Assembly (NCBI GenBank): GCA_963969365.1
Contig: OZ017761.1
Location: 1,426,001 to 1,490,000, forward strand
Direction: 5' to 3'
From: Asterochloris sp. CNOR1
Taxonomy: Eukaryota; Chlorophyta; Trebouxiophyceae; Trebouxiales; Trebouxiaceae
DNA length: 64,000 bases
This document shows, one piece after another, positions 1-30,646 of the stretch. A program made the position numbers and the translations under genes. The notes beneath the pieces are model-generated. The model saw nothing but the letters and a program-made list of their open reading frames with translations, made no database searches and was not told the origin of the DNA. Positions within the stretch are counted from its first letter, which is position 1. Every line of letters begins with the position of its first letter.

Positions 1-223
1 TAGCTGATCACGCAACCTGCTGGAAAGTGGCCCTGCCCTGCTGCAGTGGATTGTCATATTGCAATGGGTGTGACCAACAAGGTGCAGCTGAAGCTTGCTC
101 GCCAGTGGGGGGCCTGTGCTGCTCATCTGCAGACTGGCTGACAACACTCCTGGCAGCACAGCTCCTCAGACGCACTTGTGGGTCAAGACATGCGTCTTGC
201 TGAAATTACCTGTCCTGCTGCAG

Positions 224-3200
224 TGGACTGGCGCATCTTCTCGCAAAGCCACGCCCTGACTGACAAGCAGCAGAAGACTGCTGAGAAGATTCGCCAGAGG
301 GAGCGGACAATCCACAACCTGCAGACTGAGACAGACCGGATTCGTGTGAGCCGCTGCCGTCACGCTGGGTGCTTGGTCCCGTTCCCTGTCAAAGTTGTTC
401 CTGCCCCAGCTGCATCTGCTGAGTAGTGGCATCTCTGCAGTTGCAGATTTGCCCTGAGCTGCACTGCTCTGCATCAAGTCAGGGCATTGCTGGACAGAGT
501 GTGGACTCTGGGTGCCATGTCAGGTATATGACTTGCTGTTCAGGTGCCACTCAACAGGCCATGGAGAGGTGACGTGCAGGAGCTGTCTGTGGGGCAGGTT
601 GCCACCATGTTCTCACTCACTGGGACTTCACATGTACCAAGCTAACAGCACATGCTGTTGCTGCAGGCCAAGGAGAACAATGTGCAGGAGCTGTCTGCGG
701 GGCAGGTCACCACAATGGCCGCAATGAGAAGGTCATTGAGAAGCTGTCAGGTCAGCCTGCCACATACAACCTCAAAAGATGCCTCACTGTGCCGTGGTGC
801 AACGAGAAGGTCATTTAGAGGCTGTCGGGTCAGCCTGCCACGTGTGATTCCCAAAAGATGCCTCACTGCCGTGGGCAAAGGGCATGCTTGCCTGCCTGTC
901 TGCCCGGGAGCCCTGTGTGCTGGGACAAGGGCTCTGGCAGGATGGCAGCGGTCGCTGCAGAATGCTTTCCGCAAGCTCTGCTTCTTTCAGCAGTGGTCAG
1001 GCAAGCTCTTGTGCAGGCATGTGCCTGCCCTGGTCAAGGTGACTTGTGGTACGCCTGCATGGGGCCTTTGCCCTGGCTGGAACTGACTTGATATTTATGC
1101 TGACGACATCCAGCTTGCCAGATTGTGACCAGACAGGAGGCGCCTGACCTTATGCATTTCTGTTCTGCTGCAGAGGAGGTGGATGACCTGGATGAGGTGC
1201 TAAACGAGTCCATTGCTGCCTCCATCGGCTCCAAGAAGAAGGCTGCGGCAGAGCTTGAAAGCAAGGGCAAGCGCAAGCGCCACCGTGACGATGACTTGGA
1301 AGATGATCTGTGAGCCCTCGCCAGCTGTGTTGTGTGCGTAGTCAGGTGTCCTCTGCAGCTTGGCAGTGGTCACAGGCATGTGAGGGTTGTCGGGTGATCC
1401 CATGCTTGGTCATGGAGATTAGCTGTTGCTCTAGTGGCTGGGCCTGGGGTAAGCGGCACGAAGACGACGATCTGTGACTCGTTGCCAGCTGTGGGAACAG
1501 CATGAATTCATGGAATGGCAGGGATGGGTGTGGCCGATGGGATCTGCAGCTGCATTGAGCACAGCCGCCTACTTCCTTCCTGTCAGGCGAGCCAGCTTGG
1601 CCTCAAAGGAACACCCCCCCCCCCCCCCCCCCCCCCCTCCCGGGCCAGGTTCACACTACCCCTGCTGCAGCTTGCCATGGGGGTGCATTGGGCCCTGGCA
1701 GGCCTCCCCCTAGGCACTCTAGTCAGCACAGCAAGTGTCACCTGCAGTTTCCTTCACCTGGCCTGACAGCTGCCACATCCACTGGCACAGGCTCATGACA
1801 AACCTTCCCTGCGCCCTGCAGTGATGACGACTCCGATGAGTTCTTCGACCGCACTGCTGGCAAGGCTAAGCTGAAGCGTGCCAAGGCGCAGGAGCCGGCC
1901 TTGGACGCAGCCACCCTGTACGGCAAGAAGGTCAGCAGCATGCACTCTGCCCGCCCCACTTAAAGGACACGTCTCCACTGCTTGATCCTGCCGGGAGGGA
2001 CCTCAGGAGAGGCCATCCCAGCCTGCTCCTCTGTGCACCACAGGCTGCTGCAGGCTCGCTGCAAACCCTCATCAGCCTGGTCGCTGCACGCCAGCACTGT
2101 TTTCATTCCCTGCTCTCTACTCGAAGCCCTGCATCCCCAGAGTGAGCATGTGGTACATCGTGTTCAGGTCCAGCTGCAGACCCAGTGCAGGCGCCAGCAT
2201 TGTTGTCTAAGACTTGGGTGCATGTCCTGGGCCAAAGTCCTGTCAGCCCTGCAGAACCAGCCAGTGACCTGTTGCAGGCGGTGGTAGACCGCTTCAAGCG
2301 ACCGGCAGGGAGGCACCAGCTGACCTGCATACCCCTTGACCGGTTGCTTCGCCTTTCGAGCTTTGGCGACCAAAGCACCTGCTGAGCTATGAAATCCTCC
2401 CCGCCTGCAGGACCAGCTGGAGACCAGCGCAAGCGCCTGCAGAAGGGTTGCCCTTGAAGTTTTGACGATCTGCATTCTGCGCAGCCACAGTCTTCTGACT
2501 CCCTGCAGGACCAGCTGGAGGTGCAGCGCAAGCAGCTGCAGCTGGAGCTGATCGCTGAGGAGCAGCGGGTGGCCACCAAGGCAGAGGAAGAGCGCCAGAG
2601 GGCTGCTCTGGGGGAGCTGGAGCAGCAGCAGGGGGCTGCAGATGCGGAGATGGTGGAGGCCGGTGGCGAGGATGAGCTGGATGCCTTCATGGGCACTGTG
2701 GCTGTTCAGCTGGAGCAGGACAAGGTGGGCGGGAGTGCAGCAATACAGCCCCATGGGGTTTGACAGGCTTTGGGCTGGCTGGCTGGCTATGCTGCGCCAG
2801 GGTCACCTGCACTGCTATTGCCAGCACAGCGACCAACAGGTTCACCTGTCACTTTGCCTCCTGCACCCACGGTCAGGGTGGCAGCGGCCTGCAAAACCCC
2901 CTCCACCCCTCTCCCTGCTGCAGGTCACCGCGCTGCAGCGGCAGATCGCTGACGTGGACGCCCAGATACAAGAAGCCCAGAAGTACCTCAAGATGGCCGA
3001 CCCCGACGGATACTATGTGGAGGGCAGTGCGGCTGCAGAGGCTGCCAAGGCGCAGGCGCAGCGGGCTGCCAGGGAAGAGCAGATGCGGCGGCAGGAGGCC
3101 CAGAGACAGCAGAGGCTCAAGCTGGTGGGTGTGGCGCTGGCACCACTGATGTCTGCAGGCAGACACCATGTACCGCCTCTGATCAGGCACGCGAGCAGCT

Positions 3201-4534
3201 TGGATGCGTCGCTGTTGCTCATCATCCAAGCAGACCTGTGGTGCAGCCAGAGGCTGGTGAAGACGGCTGCTGCCATAGCCAGCATGCAGGTCTCCTTGGT
3301 CTGCAGGGATCTCTGTGGGGTTGCTGTGTGAGTGTGTAGGCCCTGTGGCAGCAGATGCTCCCAGCTGAAGGACACTGCAGGGCTGAATCAAATCCGTCTG
3401 CATGTATGAACATCACCCACAGTCAAAGAGCCTAGCTGCTGCGTCCAGTGAGGCAGCAGGAGGAGTGCAGCATTGAGCAGGCGGCACCGCGTTGGCATCG
3501 GGAGGCCAGCACAGAGTGCTTGTTGACTGGGGCTGCTGTCCCCTGCAGGCCGCTCGCATGGCAGACAGGCAGGACAGGCCTTCTGAGGTTGAGGAGGCTG
3601 AGCCTGCAGCTGACAAGCCTGCAGCAGAAGGTGCCCAGCCTGCACTTGCTGTCAGGCCTGCCCAGCCCGAGGCAGCAGCAGCCAGCCAGCAGGCGCAGGC
3701 TGTGCCAGCGGAGGGCCCGGCTTCAGGGGAGGCATCAGCAGCTGCTTCAGGGGCTGCTGCCACAGCAGGCTCTGCTGCAGGAGCCCAGCTGGCTCCCGGC
3801 CAGGCCAGTCAGCAGGAGAAGCAGCTGCCAGGACTTGACAGCGAGGGTGGAGGTCTGGTGCTGCGTGAGAAGCCGAGTGAGTGGAGGGGGCAGCAGTGTT
3901 TGGATATTTTGGCTGTGCATGGCCACTTTGTGGGGCTCCTCTCAACCCTTCACCACACCTGTTCCCCAACAGGTTGTGGGGAACTTGCCATGCAGCCCTG
4001 CACCCTTGCCACCCCTCTCCCTGACCTGACACCATGTCAGCATTGCCCCTAAGCACCCAGCCACCCTTGCTCAGGTTGCGCTGAGTTCTCCAGCAAGCAG
4101 GGGTGGTTGCTGTGCTGTGCCCAATCCAGTGCAGGGCCTCCTGCTGATGGGGGCCTCTCTGTCTAGGTTGATTGTGCCTATGGTTTGGTGATCCAGCCAC
4201 ACAGCAGCATCACAAGTTTCGTCGTGCCGCTGTAGAGGAATCCAAGTCAGGTGGGCTCCTCAGCAGGCAGCAGCTGGCAGCACAGCTGACCAGGGGCAAG
4301 GCTCCCACCTATCAAGGCAACATTGCGTCTGCCCCAGCTGCCAGCAAGCCAGATGACATAGACTCCCAGGTCACAGCAGATCTGGAGGCCCTCTTAGGCG
4401 TCAACAGAGGTTCAGCCCCGGAAGAGAGACTGGATGCACCTGTACCCATCCACAGCAGTGCTCAGCCCTGGGCTCCTCCACAGGGGCAGAAGGGGGATGG
4501 GCGGACTTTTTTAAATGCTAAGCTGGGCTACTGA
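224..4534 (+). CDS. Kanadaptin (SLC4A1AP-like), C-terminal part; 5' end outside window
   Basis: Exons by eye: 224-345, 667-750, 1174-1309, 1822-1930, 2509-2724, 2924-3124, 3549-3876, 4197-4534. Kanadaptins are nuclear FHA-domain proteins linked to RNA processing; the FHA part would lie upstream of the window. What identifies the family: charged coiled coil with LDEVLNESIAASIG, the acidic motif DDDSDEFFDRT, a helical exon containing DELDAFMG, and the conserved C-terminus PPQGQKGDGRTFLNAKLGY followed by the stop. The first exon needs one base from an upstream exon, so the gene runs off the left edge; bases 1-223 look intronic. Exon 3549-3876 is a low-complexity Ala/Gln/Glu linker. Splice phases agree throughout except in exon 667-750, where one base appears to be missing (see findings). 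Introns hold decayed copies of exons 667-750, 1174-1309 and 2509-2724. Identity is solid; small exons could have been missed. Confidence 0.8.
571..876 (+). repeat. Decayed exon-edge copies flanking kanadaptin exon 667-750
   Basis: Bases 571-609 repeat 680-718 (the first part of the exon) with several changes. Bases 799-876 repeat about 721-798 (the exon end, its donor and the following intron); the copied coding part carries an in-frame TAG. So both sides of one 84-base exon carry non-functional copies of it. Confidence 0.75.
1448..1498 (+). repeat. Decayed copy of the end of kanadaptin exon 1174-1309 and its donor
   Basis: This segment resembles about 1270-1330: a Lys/Arg-Asp-rich coding end, GATCTGTGA, then GCCAGCTGTG. 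It lies about 175 bases downstream, inside the intron. Confidence 0.65.
1616..1637. repeat. Poly-C tract in kanadaptin intron
   Basis: A run of about 20 cytosines in the intron between exons ending 1309 and starting 1822. A similar run occurs at 15128-15147 in the CHD gene. Such runs are prone to length errors in assemblies. Confidence 0.9.
2404..2447 (+). repeat. Decayed copy of the start of kanadaptin exon 2509-2724
   Basis: The segment CTGCAGGACCAGCTGGAG and the following bases recur at 2503 onward, where they form the true acceptor and exon start. The copy is about 100 bases upstream and lacks a continuing reading frame. Confidence 0.75.
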
Positions 4535-4625
4535 ATGAATTCTGAAGTGACCTTCTGAAATCTGAGGCACTCACCCCCTCCAGGCAGCCTTCTGTATGTT
4601 TCCAGAAGCATTCTCTGTTCAAGCA

Positions 4626-4630
4626 TTACA
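4626..4630 (-). terminator. TGTAA poly(A) signal of the methyltransferase gene
   Basis: On the minus strand TGTAA lies about 70 bases past the stop codon at 4698. TGTAA is the usual chlorophyte polyadenylation signal. The kanadaptin gene ends at 4534 on the other strand, so the two genes converge with 163 bases between stops. Confidence 0.5.
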
Positions 4631-4697
4631 AGATGCAGTTTTGTGAACAGTTCTAGATATGCAACACTGAGAAGACGGAGAAGGGGAGGGTGCAGCA

Positions 4698-6739
4698 TCA
4701 CAACCCTGGGCGAACTAGTTTGGAGTGCAAACTTTTGGCTGCCTGCAGCGCACCCTTGGGCGCAGGCCTCGCAGTTGCAGATGCAATGATCACAGAAGAC
4801 AGGTAGACTCCATCGCCAGGCAGATGGGGGAGGTGGGTCACAGCCAACTCGTGGAGGGCAGCATTGTCAGCCACTTCCTCGTGAGCGAAGTCGTGCTGCC
4901 CAAAGCCCAGCATGAAGCCGTTTGCTGTCAGTGGGTCTCCCCCAGTCCATGCGTCCTCTATACGGAACCCAGCGCTGCTTAGCAGAGAGTGTGCGCCGTC
5001 CACAGTGAACCTGCAGGCAGTGCATGGCAGGGCGAGTCTGCAGACCGCCATGGTGGCTTGCAGGCGATGGCAGCAGCCGTGTGCACATCATTGTGTGCAA
5101 GGTGTAGCCTGCACAGGTCAGCAGACCTCTGATGCTGTGACTGCTGAGCAAAGGCCAAATGAACTACGTACCTGAAGTGATCAAAATTGTGGTCCTGCTG
5201 AATGCGGGGTGCACCTGCAAGGCAGGACACTATCCAGGGGAGATGCCTGACAGATCTACACATGGCAGGCAGCACACAGCACTGCTTGTCAGACCCTGGG
5301 TTGTCACACTCACAGCAAGCGCTACATGCAGGCACAGGCAGCTGCAGGGGATACCCACCCGACATGAAGTTGACCACGAAGAGCAGCTTGCCATCCACCT
5401 TGAGCCAGTGCCTCAAGGTGTCTGCTGCCTGGTAGGGCAAGCGCAGGTGGCCAAAGACAAAGGTGCAGATGACGACATCAAAGTATCCCTGCAGACAGTG
5501 CCCATCAGCTGGTCTGCTCTTGGGAGTGCTTGCCTGGGCTCATGCAAGGCTGCCGTGCTGGCCAGCCCCCTGATGCTCCCTCCACACACATGAGGTCCAC
5601 ACCTCCTCCTCCCCACACCGTCTCCTCCCACATGCACATGCACAACACGCCAATGCCTGCCTGCCTGCATGTGCTGCCGAGTGCGTGGGTTGTCTATGTC
5701 CATTGTGAAAGTCCTGGTGTCGTTGTCCACTCTGGCGGGGGAACCAAAATCTGCAGCATGGGGGGCAGCCTGTCAGCATGATTGTGGCAGGAAGTCACCG
5801 CTTGTGTACAGCTGCAGCCCCGACCCCATGCTTGACCCCACAGCTTGGGCAGCTGCTGTAGGGTTCATCGCTCAGGCTGCCTGCAAGGGCTGCTCACCTG
5901 CGCTCCAGATCTCCTTGCAGAACGGCATCCTGGCAGCATACCCTGTCTGGTGTGCCTGCCACTCCAGACACCTGCATGGGCAGGCATGGGACAATCCATT
6001 GTGCACCCAAGCCTGCGACAGGCTGGAAGGCCAGCAACACGCCCACCGCCATGTGCAGCCGCTCTGCTCATGGTGCAGAGCCCACCTGGGACCTGCCCGC
6101 ACCGGGGTACCAGCTGGCGCAGAGTATCTCTCAATGAACTCTGCAACACCTGCATCTGCTGCAATGCGGTCCAGGGGACCACCCCGCTCACCACCTGCCA
6201 GCGTGCTGAGGGGCAGCAGCTGCCTGCAGCATGAACATACTGAAGATGTTCCTAGGAAGGGTCAGCTGCGCTGCCAGCTCCACCTGGGCTCTGCAGGGGA
6301 GGTTGTGGGGCAGGCAGGATGCGCTCCAAGCCAAAGTTCTGTCTTGCAGGTTGCACATGGGCCACAGCTCCCCGCTGATGCCGCCAGGCTTTCCATTGTA
6401 CTGGCTCAGGCATTGCATCAACTGGTGTGCGTCACATCATGGTGGCACTGAGAGCACTACGAAGGCGCAGAGCAGGAGGCGGAGAGAGGAGTGAGAAGCA
6501 GGAGGGCTTGGATGGTATACCTGGGATAGAGTATACCTGTGATAGAGGAGCCTGTGTAGCCTTGTGTAAACTCTTGTCAGTTGTTTTGGGTCCTGACTGT
6601 CTGCATCCAGGTCTGCTGTGAGCTCCCGAAGCACCTCTCCCACACTTTGCCCTCTGATCGCAGTGATTGGGGGCTCGAAGGCAGTCACACATCTGCTCAG
6701 CCTAAGCAGCAGAACTGCCAGGCAGGCAAGCACATGCAT
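4698..6739 (-). CDS. Class I SAM-dependent methyltransferase-like protein with N-terminal signal/anchor
   Basis: Minus-strand exons: 6739-6521, 6421-6357, 6223-6047, 5971-5898, 5750-5665, 5488-5359, 5214-5172, 5010-4698; all phases agree, giving 368 residues. The N-terminus MHVLACLAVLLLRLSRC is a hydrophobic signal or anchor. The second half shows a Rossmann methyltransferase pattern: CLEW with FCKEIWS near residue 165, YFDVVICTFVFGHL (motif II region), LKVDGKLLFVVNFMS, then NFDHFRRFTVDGAHSLL and AGFRIEDAW. I could not see a clean glycine-rich motif I, so the SAM site is diverged or the model is imperfect there. Substrate is unknown; the signal suggests the secretory pathway or an organelle. 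The intron after 5665 begins with GC (CAG|GCAGGC). The start is the first ATG of a good frame and lies 129 bases from the divergent H3 start codon. Confidence 0.65.
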
Positions 6740-7609
<870 letters not shown>

Positions 7610-8030
7610 TTGGCGGACAGAATCAATCAGGTAGGCTGCAGTTTAGTCTGCACAGCAGGTGCTGTGGCAAGCGCCTATGCTCAGCTGGGTATACAGTATT
7701 TTGATGTTCCTCTAGGAGGCACTGGAGCAGGCTGCTGCTTGACAACATTCTTGGGGAGGCCGCTTTGTGATGCTGTGGCTGATGGAGCTCACCGTGTGTG
7801 CAGCAATAGCCCTGTTACCAGAGCCTGCTTTGAAGGCTGTCTTACTGATATGGTTGCTCTGTGCTTGCAGTCTAAAATGTCACCTGGACCCAAGCATAAC
7901 CCAAGATGATATCGCAGTGCTCTCACGAAGGTTGTGGTGTGTACATATGTCAGTAAATTAATAGTGGTCACTGGTGTAATCTATTAGCATGTATGCCTTG
8001 ATTGGGTCAAGGAAGGCGAGAGGGTGCCGC
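7610..8030. other. H3 3' untranslated region and convergent intergenic space
   Basis: Holds the probable H3 3' UTR up to the TGTAA at 7975-7979, then about 50 bases before the stop of the minus-strand gene 8031-9250. I see no further ORF with coding character. Confidence 0.6.
7975..7979 (+). terminator. TGTAA poly(A) signal of histone H3
   Basis: TGTAA lies about 365 bases after the H3 stop. It is the typical chlorophyte polyadenylation signal, and no closer copy is seen on this strand. Confidence 0.6.
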
Positions 8031-9250
8031 TCAAATTAGAGCACGAATTGTGATGTGCAAAGAGGTGTCTGAGAACCAAGCATATGTGTCTGGCAAGATG
8101 TCATCGACTTGCTCACGGAATTGGGCAACGACCTGAGCAACAGCTGCTGAAGGGTTGCTTTCTTCCTCGACAAAGGCGCCTTGACATGTACACAGCGTGG
8201 CGCCCAACGCGTTGCCTGTGGCCACCAATCAATAAATCTTAGCGAGACAGTCTCAGCTGGGTATTTCAGCAAACACCTTACCTCTGTAGTGTGATTCACG
8301 ATTGCCATCCTTGCTGGCGGCGAACCAGTAGCCTGGGTCGTCTGCCTCGGCAATGACGTTCTTGACAATCTCCTGCTCTGCTGGGCTAGGGCCAGCCTCA
8401 TCAAACTCGTCACTCAGCTGCAAAGTGTGCTTGTGGAGGATGCTTTCAAGACATCTGCAGGGCCAAGGGTTCTATTGGCAGATTGACAGGCTCTGAATGC
8501 TCTCCGGCAGAGTGATGGGGCTTTCAGGTTGACAGCCAACCATTTGTCGCACAGGCACATGGCCTGGGATCTTACCTGCACTCAAAGAGGACTACCTCTG
8601 CATTGGAAACCCTCAGGCGGCAAGCTTGAAGCTTGGCATCATCAGAGAACCTCCTGCATAGTTAAGAGCAGATGCCAGGAAGGTACAACCAGCAGCTTGG
8701 TTTTGGCCTGCAGTGACAACTGCTGTATGCAGAGATGAGAAGAGGCAATAGTAGTGTGCCTGCTCATACTTGCACTGCCTGCTCATACTTGCATAGGCTT
8801 TGCAGATCCCGGAGCTGCTCCGGAGTCAGGCGGCGCCCCTCCTTCAGGCAGCCCAGCGAGGTCTTAGGCCACCTGCAGCACAACCAATCTGTGCCTGCTG
8901 CCAGGAGCCCACTTGCAGAAGCCTTCTTCTACCTGGAGCCTGGGTTTTCTGGTGGCAGTGCTCTGCTTTGAGCCGTGAGCTGCTGCTTCAGCTTTGCAAG
9001 GGAAGGGGGAAAGCCTCTACAGGGCAACAGCATTGTGAGTCAGAGGTGAGCCTTCAGATCTGTCTATATGATTGCTCAGTTACCTGTAAGCCAGAGTCAG
9101 GACACCCTGCCACGAAACAAAGAACTGGAAGGGTTCAAAGTAGCAACTGGGTGCTGCTTTCACCATCACCTCCAGTGGAGTTAGCTCTGGAATTTGCAGA
9201 AAGTTATTAGCTGCAATCTGGCAGGTCCTCACCCCTGCAATCTCATGCAT
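8031..9250 (-). CDS. Conserved 2H/LigT-like protein (2'-5' RNA ligase superfamily-like), function unknown
   Basis: Minus-strand exons 9250-9084, 9016-8933, 8872-8789, 8653-8576, 8454-8282 and 8215-8031 join in phase to 256 residues. Recognisable conserved blocks: SCYFEPFQFFVSWQGVLTLA, GFPPSLAKLKQQL, PPENPGSRWPKTSLGCLKEG, and a C-terminal LHITIRAL just before the stop. The last block resembles the HxT motif of 2H phosphoesterases. I see only this one HxT motif, so classical two-histidine catalysis is not shown. I recall similar block order in plant proteins annotated as RNA ligase/cyclic phosphodiesterase family; this is memory, not a search. The start ATG is the first in frame upstream of the conserved region, but the N-terminus may extend further. 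The gene is convergent with H3 and divergent from the CHD gene. Confidence 0.65.
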
Positions 9251-9522
9251 TGCTTCAACCAGATTGCTGGACTGTCTTGGTAAAGGAGATCTGCTTTGAC
9301 CAGGTGTATTCTGACCAGCTCATGGCCCCTGTACCGCAAGAGCTGGAGCCTCTCACCAGCAGCCTAAGGTCTCACATCTCCTTTATAGTCAATAGCACAC
9401 TTTGACTGCATTGAGTTGAGGACGCGCCCAAAATTTTTGGGCGTTCAGCTGTTCAGAGCAGCGTGCTGCCGGAGCTATCGTAATTGGAACAGGACTCAAT
9501 TGGCTTCGCCTGTGTTCGTGGC
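9251..9522. promoter_or_regulatory. Divergent promoter region between LigT-like and CHD genes
   Basis: About 270 bases lie between the two start codons. It contains the palindromic CCCAAAAATTTTTGGGC around 9428-9444, an obvious dyad that could bind a regulator. Otherwise I see no convincing TATA box or repeat. Confidence 0.4.
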
Positions 9523-30115
<20,593 letters not shown>

Positions 30116-30646
30116 TACAGCACTGCAAATCCATCAGTCCCCACAGCACCCACTTTTAGCCAAGCCATTTCATCCATTCATGCCAGGAAGATATGACATG
30201 CACGTGCATTTTCAATGCATATTTGACATCTGAAATATTGTATATTGTCTGAAGCTGTTCTTCGCAGGCATTTCATGCCTACCTGGCGCCTACTGTGCAG
30301 TCACAGTATCCCTGTATCAGCAGTCCGTTGCTTTAGAGGTCAGAGGCAGGTGATCTCAGGTCTCAGATCTCTGCCCTCGCCAAGAATCCTTTCGCAATCA
30401 GCTTTGCAGGTGATGACGACCTTCGCAACCTTCTGAGACCAATGAGGGAGAGGTCTCTGCCAATCTAGCTGCATGTCTCCCTAGAGTGGCATGCGCAAGG
30501 AGAGCACACTGGCTTGACTCTGCCAAAGGGGAAGGTGGAGGATACCATTGCCTCAATGCTGATGCCTGCCCTGCTCTGTGAAAGGCCCCTCTCCCCATGC
30601 ACAGGTTCCCAGACCTCCCTTCTGCGGCCGACACACCAGCACAGCC
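30116..30646. other. Intergenic region between CHD and aminopeptidase genes
   Basis: Presumed CHD 3' UTR and aminopeptidase promoter. It is more AT-rich around 30180-30250 (ATTTTCAATGCATATTTGACATC). No ORF with coding character and no TGTAA is seen. Confidence 0.5.

Noticed and set aside
1616-1637. Poly-C run read as Pro-rich coding sequence
   Set aside because: It lies in an intron by phase and family alignment; the proline run is an artefact of the C tract.
5799-5880. Candidate methyltransferase exon with a CPSCG motif
   Set aside because: It would leave a 17-base intron to the preceding exon, too short to splice; exon 5750-5665 joins directly in phase instead.
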